The position numbers and the translations under genes are program-made. The notes under the pieces were generated by a model. It saw only the letters and a list, made by a program, of their open reading frames with translations. It made no database searches and had not been told where the DNA came from. A stretch of 64,000 nucleotides of DNA from Desulfobacterales bacterium (GTDB lineage Bacteria > Desulfobacterota > Desulfobacteria > Desulfobacterales > JAAELO01). Location: contig JAAELO010000380.1 in assembly GCA_024226555.1 (NCBI GenBank), positions 60,617 to 124,616 of the forward strand, written 5' to 3'. Shown piece after piece: positions 53,387 through 61,157 of the stretch. Within the stretch, counting starts at the first letter, position 1; the number at the start of each line of letters is the position of its first letter.

Positions 53387-54787
53387 TTACCAACCTCTTT
53401 CAAGATATTTATGCATTGAATCTGCTGCAATTCTTCCAGCACCCATAGCAAGAATAACCGTAGCCTGGCCTGTTACAATATCTCCACCAGCCCAAACTGC
53501 CTTCTTACTTGTTTTGTTCGTATCTTCATCAACATCAATATTTCCCCACTTATTCAGGTCAAGACCATCTGTTGATCCTGTTAATAGTGGGTTTGCATTT
53601 GAACCAACTGCAATAACTATAAGATCACAGTCTAAAATAAACTCTGATCCCTCAACAGGAACAGGACGTCTTCTGCCTGAATCATCCGGTTCACCAAGTT
53701 CCATCTGGAGGCATTCCACTTGTTGAAGTCTACCTTTTTCATCCCCAATAAACTTAACAGGATTGGTAAGAAGCCTCATTTGAACACCCTCTTCCTCTGC
53801 ATGATGAATTTCCTCAACCCTTGCAGGCATCTCTTCACGTGATCTTCGGTATATTATGTGGACATTTTCCGCTCCTAATCTAAGAGCTGTTCTTGCAGCA
53901 TCCATAGCAACATTTCCAGCACCTAAAACAGCAACATTCTTACCTATTGCCATCGGAGTGTCATATTCAGGGAATTTATATGCTTTCATGAGATTAGCAC
54001 GTGTCAGATATTCGTTTGCTGAATAGACACCAATGAGATTTTCTCCAGGAAGGTTCATAAACCTAGGAAGCCCGGCACCAACACCAATGAACGCAGCATC
54101 ATAACCCTCTTCAAGAAGCTCATCAATTGAAACAGTTCTTCCAACAACCACATTTTGTTCAATTTTAACTCCCATCTTTTCAAGGAGAGCAACTTCAGAG
54201 AAAACTATCTCTTTAGGTAGTCTGAATTCAGGAATTCCATATACAAGAACACCACCAGGTTTATGGAACGCTTCAAATATTGTGACCTCATGACCTTTTG
54301 CAATAAGATCACCAGCAACTGTAATACCAGCAGGGCCAGATCCAATAACCGCTACTTTCTTTCCTGTTTTCTCAGGTATTTCAGGAAGTGATTCTATATT
54401 GTTATTTCTTGCATAGTCAGCTGCAAATTTTTCAAGATAACCAATTGCAACCGGCTTATCTTTCTTCCCAACTATACATTTACCTTCACACTGAATCTCC
54501 TGGGGACAAACTCTTCCACATACAGCTGGAAGTGCATTTTTATCCCAAAGGGTTTTTATAGCTTCTTCAAAGTTTTCATCAGCGATGTGTTTAATAAAAC
54601 CTGGGATATCAACGCTTACAGGGCAACCTGTTACACATGCTGGTTTTTTACATTGAATACAACGTGATGCTTCCTGTTTAGCCATATCAACAGTATATCC
54701 AAGGGGAACTTCATCGAAATTTTTACTTCTTACACCGGGATCCTGTTCAGGCATCGCAACGCGTGGTAATTTTTCCTTCTTTGCCAT
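53387..54787 (-). CDS. nfnB: NfnB / NADPH-dependent glutamate synthase small-subunit-like flavoprotein
   Basis: 466 residues from the ATG at 54787 (GGAGG lies 6 bases upstream; an upstream TTG is less likely). N-terminal Fe-S motifs CIQCKKPACVTGCPV and CGRVCPQEIQCEGKC, then FAD-binding GSGPAGITVAGDL and the NADP-binding GAGNVAMDAARTALRLG. It pairs with NfnA just upstream in the operon. Known NfnAB couples NADPH, NADH and ferredoxin by flavin-based electron bifurcation. Alternatively it could be a stand-alone glutamate synthase beta chain, but the NfnA neighbour makes the first assignment better. Confidence 0.93.
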   Translation of the reverse strand: MAKKEKLPRVAMPEQDPGVRSKNFDEVPLGYTVDMAKQEASRCIQCKKPACVTGCPVSVDIPGFIKHIADENFEEAIKTLWDKNALPAVCGRVCPQEIQCEGKCIVGKKDKPVAIGYLEKFAADYARNNNIESLPEIPEKTGKKVAVIGSGPAGITVAGDLIAKGHEVTIFEAFHKPGGVLVYGIPEFRLPKEIVFSEVALLEKMGVKIEQNVVVGRTVSIDELLEEGYDAAFIGVGAGLPRFMNLPGENLIGVYSANEYLTRANLMKAYKFPEYDTPMAIGKNVAVLGAGNVAMDAARTALRLGAENVHIIYRRSREEMPARVEEIHHAEEEGVQMRLLTNPVKFIGDEKGRLQQVECLQMELGEPDDSGRRRPVPVEGSEFILDCDLIVIAVGSNANPLLTGSTDGLDLNKWGNIDVDEDTNKTSKKAVWAGGDIVTGQATVILAMGAGRIAADSMHKYLERGW

Positions 54788-54853
54788 TTTTTCCTCCGTA
54801 ATCAATTGGCTATATATGCTTCTCAGTTTTAATCTTTTCTAATTTATGAAAAC

Positions 54854-55675
54854 TTATTTCCCAAATTTCTCCATTGAGTTCTGTTCGTCTTCATAAAATG
54901 CCTGCAAACGTTGAGTAAGCTGATCAAAATCAACTTTATGACCATCAAATTCAGGGCCATCAACACATGCAAATTTTGTTTCTCCACCAACTGATACTCT
55001 ACAACCACCACACATACCAGTTCCATCAATCATTATTGGATTAAGACTTACAAGAGTTGGAACATTATACTCTTTAGTCATTTTTGAAACAAATTTCATC
55101 ATTGGCACAGGGCCGATTGCAACAACCTGCTTCACATCTTCATTTTCAAGTGTTTCTTTAAGAACATCTGTAACAAATCCATGATGACCATATGAACCAT
55201 CATCAGTACAAATTTTAAGCTCAGTTGAAGCTGTTGTCATCTTATCTTCTAAAATAAGCAGATCTTTACTTCTTGCACCAACTATACTGATTACTTTATT
55301 TCCTGCTTCCTTTAGTCCTCTGGTGATTGGGTGTATAACCGCAATACCGGTTCCACCACCAACACAAACTACTGTACCTAACTTTTCAAGGTGTGTAGGT
55401 TGACCTAAAGGGCCAATAACAGCATCAAAACTCTCTCCAACTTCCATCGAAGCAAATAACTTAGTTGATTTTCCAACAATCATGTAGATTATAGTAATTG
55501 TACCTTTACCAGGATTAACATCTGCCATTGTCAGAGGAATTCGTTCACCCTTCTCATTAGCTTGTATAATTACAAACTGTCCGGGCTTGGCCTTCCCTGC
55601 AATAAGAGGAGCTTCTATTTCATTCAGGACAATAGTTCCTCCAGCCATCTCTTCTCGATTAACAATTTTAAACAT
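54854..55675 (-). CDS. nfnA: NfnA / sulfide dehydrogenase-like FAD- and 2Fe-2S-protein
   Basis: 273 residues from the ATG at 55675 (GGAG lies 8 bases upstream; a longer frame from 55696 is possible). FAD-binding: ERIPLTMADVNPGKG and GPLGQPTHLEK; NAD-binding: VCVGGGTGIAVIHPITRG. The C-terminal 2Fe-2S site is MIDGTGMCGGCRVSV with a further cysteine in KFACVDGPEF, as in the PyrK/NfnA group. With NfnB it forms the ferredoxin-dependent NADH:NADP+ transhydrogenase. It precedes nfnB by 66 bases. Confidence 0.93.
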   Translation of the reverse strand: MFKIVNREEMAGGTIVLNEIEAPLIAGKAKPGQFVIIQANEKGERIPLTMADVNPGKGTITIIYMIVGKSTKLFASMEVGESFDAVIGPLGQPTHLEKLGTVVCVGGGTGIAVIHPITRGLKEAGNKVISIVGARSKDLLILEDKMTTASTELKICTDDGSYGHHGFVTDVLKETLENEDVKQVVAIGPVPMMKFVSKMTKEYNVPTLVSLNPIMIDGTGMCGGCRVSVGGETKFACVDGPEFDGHKVDFDQLTQRLQAFYEDEQNSMEKFGK

Positions 55676-56146
55676 CACACAATCTCCAAGTCGCAAAGTT
55701 TATAAAAATAAGGCCAGACAGGCCTTTTATATCCTAAAAACATCGTTTCACCCGTACCATAAAAAATCTATATACTCAATAGGATTGTTAGGTTCTGAAA
55801 TTACAGGTTAAATTTAGAACAATAAAAATGTTCATATTCAATCTTACTACAAATTGCTGCAAATATATTACAGAATTTATAAAAATATTTTCTTTTTTAG
55901 GAAATAATTTTTTGTTGCTCATAGTTTTTATGAAGTATATATAGGGAAACTCTAATAATTTTAATTTTGATTGAAATTCAAAGTTTATAAAAGCTTTTAG
56001 TTTTATAAAATCTCTGCTTGAGAAAAATTAACGAGCCGATTTTTAATACAGTTCTTTTTTTGAAAAACGCAGTAGTTCGATCAAAAGGCAGTTGTTAGAG
56101 ATTTCCTAAGGTAATGTTTTATGAATTTTATTAAATTGAGGTTTTT
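55676..56146. other. Divergent region upstream of nfnA and the TatD-like gene
   Basis: Contains a small hairpin AAGGCC-AGACA-GGCCTT (about 55711-55727) in the nfnA leader, AT-rich sequence and the palindromic element at 55944-56106. No ORF of merit. Confidence 0.5.
55944..56106 (+). mobile_element. Palindromic element with one nested insert
   Basis: Left GGGAAACTCTAATAATT, right GCAGTTGTTAGAGATTTCC. The insert TTTATAAAAGCTTTTAGTTT (55984 onward) with its palindromic close is the same and in the same place as in the copies at 23015 and 39478. Confidence 0.85.
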
Positions 56147-56923
56147 ATGAAGTTATTCGACAGCCACTGTCATATTGATGATAAATCATTCAACAATGAT
56201 TTGTTAAATGTAATTGAAAACGCCAGAAAAGAAGATGTTCGATCTGCAATGGTGGTTGGAGTTACAAAAAAGAGCTCTGAAAAAGCTGTTGAAATTGCAG
56301 ATAAATATGAAAATATCTATGCTTCTGTGGGAATTCATCCACACGATGCAAAAAACTGCGATGAAAATACTCTGGAAGATCTTATTAAACTTAGTAAAAA
56401 AAGTTGTGTAAAAGCCTGGGGTGAAACTGGTCTGGATTTTAACAGAATGTTTTCAGATCAAAATGACCAGGAAAAGTGTTTTATAAGACAGCTTGAAATA
56501 GCTGACAGTCTTGAGCTTCCTTTAATTTTTCACGAACGGGATTCAGAAGGTAGATTTCTTGAGATATTAAAAACAACCCATACTAAAAGCAGACGTGGTG
56601 TCGTTCATTGCTTTAGTGGTAATTTAGATGAGATGAATGAATATCTTGAACTCGGTTATTACATTGGTATAACAGGTATAATTACTATTCAAAAAAGGGG
56701 TCTTACCCTTCGGGACCTTATCCACCATATCCCTAAAGATAAAATTCTTATTGAAACGGATGCTCCGTACTTAACTCCTGCTCCACAGAAGAATAAATCC
56801 AGAAGAAATGAGCCGGCGTTTGTTAAATCAACTTTTCTGAAGATTGCTGATATTTTAAATGAAGATATTGATTCTTTTTCAAATATAATTTGGGACAATA
56901 CGGTAAGATTATTTAAAATATAG
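56147..56923 (+). CDS. TatD-family metal-dependent hydrolase/DNase
   Basis: 258 residues. Metal-binding pattern: FDSHCHID at the N-terminus, GIHPHDA, GETGLDF (Glu), LIFHERDS, VHCFSGNL and TDAPYL. TatD relatives are 3'-5' DNases or hydrolases, cytosolic. The start follows the palindromic element by 40 bases with a TGAGG. It converges with the fapA-like gene. Which TatD subfamily (TatD/YcfH/YjjV) is not resolved. Confidence 0.92.
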   Translation: MKLFDSHCHIDDKSFNNDLLNVIENARKEDVRSAMVVGVTKKSSEKAVEIADKYENIYASVGIHPHDAKNCDENTLEDLIKLSKKSCVKAWGETGLDFNRMFSDQNDQEKCFIRQLEIADSLELPLIFHERDSEGRFLEILKTTHTKSRRGVVHCFSGNLDEMNEYLELGYYIGITGIITIQKRGLTLRDLIHHIPKDKILIETDAPYLTPAPQKNKSRRNEPAFVKSTFLKIADILNEDIDSFSNIIWDNTVRLFKI

Positions 56924-56935
56924 AGGGGATTGACT

Positions 56936-59329
56936 TTATACAAGATTAATCAATTTATTTTTCATTGCTACTTTTAAGATCCATTCAGAAGGATTCTTCT
57001 TATTTTGCTGTTCAAGTATTTTTACATTTTTATAATCACTAACTGTTGTAACCGAAGTGTTTGGACTTGAAATAGTTGTTCCTGATATGAGTTCACCATC
57101 AATCTGAAGTGCTCTCAGGTTAGGCGATTTATTAGCCCATAACAGATATGATCTCTTCATATCAGTAAGTTCAATAATCGTTTTTTCTGATTCTCTTTGA
57201 AAAGTAATATATTCATAAGAAGCTTTTTTGAAGCTATTTGATATATCTTTATATTTTTTTGTTAATTGATCTAAATTTTTCTTTGTATTTCTCTCATTAA
57301 TTTCAATTTTATTTTTTTTGATGGACTCTTTTCTAACCTCATTTTTGTCTTTCTTATCCTTATAAACCTCAATTGATGCATTTACATCTTCAAACATCAT
57401 TTTAATTTTATCAAGGAGCTTTCTACTTTCATGAATCTTCTTTTTTAAATTGATCTCCTTGATTGCAAATTTATCTTTGTTTGATTTTAAATCTTCCAGT
57501 TTGCTTTTATTAATATTAATTTTTTTTTCAATTTCATTTACCTCATTTGATATATGATCATCAACTCCTGTATTTAGCATACATGGTATTGAGGATTCTG
57601 TTCCAATCCCTTTAGAATATATACCCTTTTTAGCTGATACTGATGAGGCTACTATTTTGCTTGTCTCAGACTTACAGGCTCCGCTTGAAAGGACATTTGA
57701 ATCTAAAATTTCACAATTTGTTATTACATCACCAAATGCTTCAATCTGTGAATTATGTATATATTTTGCGATAACACTTCCCTGTGTTTTAATTTTTGCT
57801 CCAACAATACCAATATCAACGACAATATCACCTATCATATCAAGAGTGGCGCCTCTAATCTCTTCAGCTTTTAGCTCCCCTCCTGATATTGGAAATGCAT
57901 CTGTAACAATTCCTGCTATATTAAAATTACAACAATCAAAAGGACCAGTTCGCACATCAGCATCTTCCAGGATATTTGTTTTTGTTAAAACATAAACTTT
58001 ATTGTCTATGGATAGCCTCGGTTCACCAGTTTTTGTTGCAATAATCTCAAGCCCGCCTTCTGAAAGTTTAGTTCCATCCCCATTTCTTAGTCTTCTATCA
58101 ATTGGTGGTGAGGGATTGCCAAAAATATCAATACCATTGCTGATAGATTTCATTGGGGTTTTTCTTGCCAGCAGTTTTCCTCTTTTAGCCTGAGGAGTTT
58201 CTTTTGGGCGCTCATCTTTCTTTTTTGTAAAAAAATCAGTATCAAAAAAATATTCTATTTTAGATGAAGTCCCTGCATATCCTGGCTTTCCTTCTGCTAT
58301 CAAGAAATCACTATTGAAGTTTTCACCTCTTAAATAAAGAAGGATTTCACTTTTCTTTTTAACACCAAATTTTATTTTATTTTCAATAAGAACCTTTTTA
58401 ATATCGTCTAATATGGGTCTTTCACCTTTTTCACCTGTAAATCTCACATAAGCTTTTAGATTATCATCGGATATAATTAGTTTTATGTTTATGGAGTTTG
58501 AGTCTTTTGCTTTCGCCTTTTTAGCAACACTCTTATCTTCTTTTTTTGTTACTCTGGTCAGGTATTTTTTTCTAAGACCAGTTATCGACTCTTTACGCCC
58601 CTGTTCTTTTAAAATTAATTCCACCTGATTATATTCAATTGATCCTGAATCAAAAAGAATTTCACCAACAAGTTTTATGTTATTATAGTTTTTAAATTCA
58701 TTAATTTGTTTTTTAAAAGCTATTACAAGATCCTTTTTTGTTACTACAGATGACCTCATAGCAATTTTGGCAAACTCTTCATCGCTTTTTCTAATACCTA
58801 GAAATTCTTTTTCAAGATCAACATTGCCGGAAGCTACATTCTCTTCAATAACTTTTTTTGTTATTTTTTTTCGCTTTTGAGCTGTTAATATCTTATTACA
58901 ATTTTCAAGAGAGATGGCTTTATCATCGACAAGAATTTCACCAATGATTTTGATTTTTTTATATTTTCTAAATTGAATTTGCTGATTTTTCTGTGCAATT
59001 TCAACCTGTTCTTTTTTTACGAAACCCTTATTTATTGCAATTTTAATAAAAGCTTTATCCTGCTCCTGAAGATCAATAAAATCTTTAATTGTTATTAAGA
59101 GATCTATCTGTTCTGCATCAGCAAACTTTTTCTGAACCCAGATCTGTTCAATAGGTATTTTTGTTTTAAGTTTTCCTTGAATTTTTAGGGATTCGGAAAG
59201 CTGATTATTCGTTATGGTTTTATACCTTAATGCCAATTTACCAATCCTTGGAACACTTACAACAACACTGCCACATTCCAGGCAACGTCCTTCTGATTTC
59301 ACTTTCGTATTACAATTTTGGCAATTCAT
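56936..59329 (-). CDS. FapA (DUF342)-family protein with N-terminal zinc ribbon and repeated helical modules
   Basis: 797 residues. Residues 1-22 are a zinc-ribbon-like CQNCNTKV...CLECGSV. Residues about 30-260 hold three similar helical modules with IGEILVDDKAISLENC and VGEILFDSGSIEYNQVEL, reminiscent of the N-terminal domain of type II secretion/GspE ATPases. The DUF342/FapA domain (about 280-600) has the right-handed repeat segments ATLDMIGDIVVDIGIVG, VIAKYIHNSQIEA and NCEILDSNVLSS. A long charged coiled coil (about 620-735) and a short C-terminal domain complete it. FapA proteins are linked to polar assembly. Role here is not known. Confidence 0.8.
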   Translation of the reverse strand: MNCQNCNTKVKSEGRCLECGSVVVSVPRIGKLALRYKTITNNQLSESLKIQGKLKTKIPIEQIWVQKKFADAEQIDLLITIKDFIDLQEQDKAFIKIAINKGFVKKEQVEIAQKNQQIQFRKYKKIKIIGEILVDDKAISLENCNKILTAQKRKKITKKVIEENVASGNVDLEKEFLGIRKSDEEFAKIAMRSSVVTKKDLVIAFKKQINEFKNYNNIKLVGEILFDSGSIEYNQVELILKEQGRKESITGLRKKYLTRVTKKEDKSVAKKAKAKDSNSINIKLIISDDNLKAYVRFTGEKGERPILDDIKKVLIENKIKFGVKKKSEILLYLRGENFNSDFLIAEGKPGYAGTSSKIEYFFDTDFFTKKKDERPKETPQAKRGKLLARKTPMKSISNGIDIFGNPSPPIDRRLRNGDGTKLSEGGLEIIATKTGEPRLSIDNKVYVLTKTNILEDADVRTGPFDCCNFNIAGIVTDAFPISGGELKAEEIRGATLDMIGDIVVDIGIVGAKIKTQGSVIAKYIHNSQIEAFGDVITNCEILDSNVLSSGACKSETSKIVASSVSAKKGIYSKGIGTESSIPCMLNTGVDDHISNEVNEIEKKININKSKLEDLKSNKDKFAIKEINLKKKIHESRKLLDKIKMMFEDVNASIEVYKDKKDKNEVRKESIKKNKIEINERNTKKNLDQLTKKYKDISNSFKKASYEYITFQRESEKTIIELTDMKRSYLLWANKSPNLRALQIDGELISGTTISSPNTSVTTVSDYKNVKILEQQNKKNPSEWILKVAMKNKLINLV

Positions 59330-59420
59330 AAATATCTACTCTGTATAAGTTTTATCTTTTATAAATTTTTGTGTATATTTAAATTTTAATAACGTTTTCA
59401 TTTTAATTTTAAGGTGTTTT

Positions 59421-59777
59421 ATGTGTGAACTCAATTTTAATCCTGAAGCATGTAAAAAATGCAACGGTCTTTGTTGTAATGGTGAAAGTGGTTATATTTG
59501 GGTTAGTAAATCTGATATTAAATTAATCTCCCGTTTTTTAAAACTAAGCAGTGAAAAATTCATAAAAAAATATCTCTACAAAAAATCATACAATTATTCT
59601 ATTAAAGAGGTAAAAAATGATAAAAATTTCGCATGTATTTTTTATGATGATAAGAATAACAACTGTTCAATTTATAGTGTAAGGCCTACTCAATGCAAAA
59701 CCTATCCTTACTGGGATGAGATAATCAAAAACCCTTTACTGGAAGCAAGCTTCTGTCCTGGTATAATAATTAAGTGA
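59421..59777 (+). CDS. YkgJ-family cysteine-cluster protein
   Basis: 118 residues. Cysteines in CKKCNGLCCNGESGY, then FACIFYDDKNNNCSIY, VRPTQCKTYP and FCPG give the CxxCxxCC...C...C...C pattern of the YkgJ/UPF0153 group, which binds a metal or an Fe-S cluster. AAGGTG lies before the ATG. The 3' end overlaps the convergent neighbour by 8 bases. Role unknown. Confidence 0.87.
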   Translation: MCELNFNPEACKKCNGLCCNGESGYIWVSKSDIKLISRFLKLSSEKFIKKYLYKKSYNYSIKEVKNDKNFACIFYDDKNNNCSIYSVRPTQCKTYPYWDEIIKNPLLEASFCPGIIIK

Positions 59778-60159
59778 CCACATGCTTTGTATTTGTACGA
59801 AGCTTAAATGCATCTCTTTCATATTTTTTTTGAACTTCTTTCTGACCTCTTTCATACTCTTTTTTTATTTTTTTCATTTCACTTTCATATTCAGAATCAG
59901 CACGACTTACACCTTTTTTAAATTTATCATCGACTTTTTTAAGATCATTTTCAGCCTGGCTCTTAATATTGTCCTGCTTTCTTTCAAACGCTTCTGCTGA
60001 TTTTTTTTCACTTGCTTTAGATAGGGTTACATTGAATGATCTCTTTGAACTTGTGGAACTCTGCTTCACGTAATCCACTTTGCCCTGATTTTTCTCCTTC
60101 AAGGCATCATATTTTTTTGTAACAAGAAAAGCTTTTGGTCCCATTTTTTCGATTGGCAT
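59770..60159 (-). CDS. Charged coiled-coil hypothetical protein
   Basis: 129 residues. From residue about 50 to 118 nearly every residue is K, E, D, R, Q or A in a heptad-like order (AEAFERKQDNIKSQ, EYERGQKEVQKKYERDA), so a long coiled coil; the first 45 residues are basic. No membrane segment. Overlaps the convergent YkgJ-family gene by 8 bases. Not recognised; real coding character is likely because of the strict helical pattern. Confidence 0.65.
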   Translation of the reverse strand: MPIEKMGPKAFLVTKKYDALKEKNQGKVDYVKQSSTSSKRSFNVTLSKASEKKSAEAFERKQDNIKSQAENDLKKVDDKFKKGVSRADSEYESEMKKIKKEYERGQKEVQKKYERDAFKLRTNTKHVVT

Positions 60160-60491
60160 TATAAATCCTCAATAATAAAAAACATATAACAATATTTTAA
60201 TGAAATAATACCAATATTACAAATGATATTTATTTAAAAGGTGTGTTTCTCCCGGAAAAAACAGATTTGAAATTCAATTTAGGGGTTTCTCCTATAAAAA
60301 TAAGGATTTCACTCTATAGACATAATTGAAGTTTTTTTTTAAGATGTAATTAAGAGTTCACCCACCACAAGATTCCCTACCGATCAAATGGGCGGTTCGC
60401 AATGAATCGTCCGTAAACCTTTTTAAAAAAAAGATTTTTTTACTCGATATAGTAAAGGGTGATTGATTAATATCAATCACCCTTTTTTATT
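60160..60491. other. Gap upstream of the coiled-coil gene holding the downstream tRNA terminator
   Basis: 331 bases, AT-rich. The hairpin at 60454-60485 ends the last tRNA unit. Sequence at about 60355-60420 resembles the sequence at about 60716-60760 on the other side of the first tRNA pair, part of the same duplication. Confidence 0.5.
60454..60485 (-). terminator. Terminator-like hairpin after the tRNA cluster (first copy)
   Basis: AAAGGGTGATTGAT (60454-60467) / ATCAATCACCCTTT (60472-60485), 14-bp perfect stem with a 4-base loop. Confidence 0.8.
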
Positions 60492-60568
60492 TGGCGGGAG
60501 TGACGAGACTCGAACTCGCGGCCTCCTGCGTGACAGGCAGGCGTTCTAACCAACTGAACTACACCCCC
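60492..60568 (-). tRNA. tRNA-Asp (GTC), downstream copy
   Basis: 77 nt with encoded CCA. The acceptor GGGGGTG pairs with CACTCCC, the anticodon loop is CTGTCAC (anticodon GTC) and the T-arm has TTCGAGT. Apparently identical to the tRNA-Asp at 60822. Confidence 0.97.
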
Positions 60569-60589
60569 AAAATAATCTATTTTTTGTGC

Positions 60590-60665
60590 TGGTGGGCGAA
60601 ACAGGGCTCGAACCTGTGACTTCAACCTTGTAAGGGTTGCACTCTACCAGCTGAGTTATTCGCCC
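60590..60665 (-). tRNA. tRNA-Val (TAC), downstream copy
   Basis: 76 nt with encoded CCA. Acceptor GGGCGAA / TTCGCCC, anticodon loop CTTACAA (anticodon TAC), T-arm TTCGAGC. 21 bases upstream of tRNA-Asp, so one transcript. Confidence 0.97.
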
Positions 60666-60784
60666 AACTTGTGTCTCCACAAAAGGAACAATCGATAGTT
60701 TAGGATGTATTTAAAGAGTTCACACCACAATATTTTCTACCGATTCATAACGGATCTATCATCTATTTTATTTATAATAGCAAA

Positions 60785-60812
60785 AGGGTGATCGATTAAA
60801 TTCAATCACCCT
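60785..60812 (-). terminator. Terminator-like hairpin (second copy) between tRNA pairs
   Basis: AGGGTGAT...ATCACCCT stem with one mismatch, the diverged copy of the hairpin at 60454. It could partly terminate the upstream tRNA pair. Confidence 0.65.
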
Positions 60813-60821
60813 CTTTTTATT

Positions 60822-60898
60822 TGGCGGGAGTGACGAGACTCGAACTCGCGGCCTCCTGCGTGACAGGCAGGCGTTCTAACCAACTGAACTACACCCCC
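60822..60898 (-). tRNA. tRNA-Asp (GTC), upstream copy
   Basis: 77 nt, anticodon GTC in CTGTCAC, encoded CCA. The same sequence as the copy at 60492. Confidence 0.97.
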
Positions 60899-60919
60899 AA
60901 ATAATCTATTTTTTTTTGC

Positions 60920-60995
60920 TGGTGGGCGAAACAGGGCTCGAACCTGTGACTTCAACCTTGTAAGGGTTGCACTCTACCAGCTGAGTTATTCGCCC
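60920..60995 (-). tRNA. tRNA-Val (TAC), upstream copy
   Basis: 76 nt, anticodon TAC in CTTACAA, encoded CCA. First tRNA of the cluster on the minus strand, about 160 bases beyond the lon stop codon. Confidence 0.97.
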
Positions 60996-61157
60996 AACCT
61001 GTGTCTCCTCACTCGGAAACGAGGTATAACTAACAATTTGCGAAGATAGTGTCAAGTGAAAAAACGCTTTTTTAATATTTTCTTTTAAAAAAAAGAATGA
61101 ACATTTTTCCAGCATATCTAAAACCCAAATATAGCATGTGATTACAAGGATATACAC

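Noticed and set aside
13430..56106. Palindromic elements as a CRISPR array or as simple terminators
   Set aside because: Copies are dispersed and not regularly spaced, orientations vary, they lack unique spacers, and they are far longer than terminators with distinct internal conserved blocks.
60906..61157. 83-codon minus-strand ORF overlapping the upstream tRNA-Val
   Set aside because: Its C-terminal half is the antisense-frame reading of a tRNA gene and the rest is non-coding lon 3' sequence.
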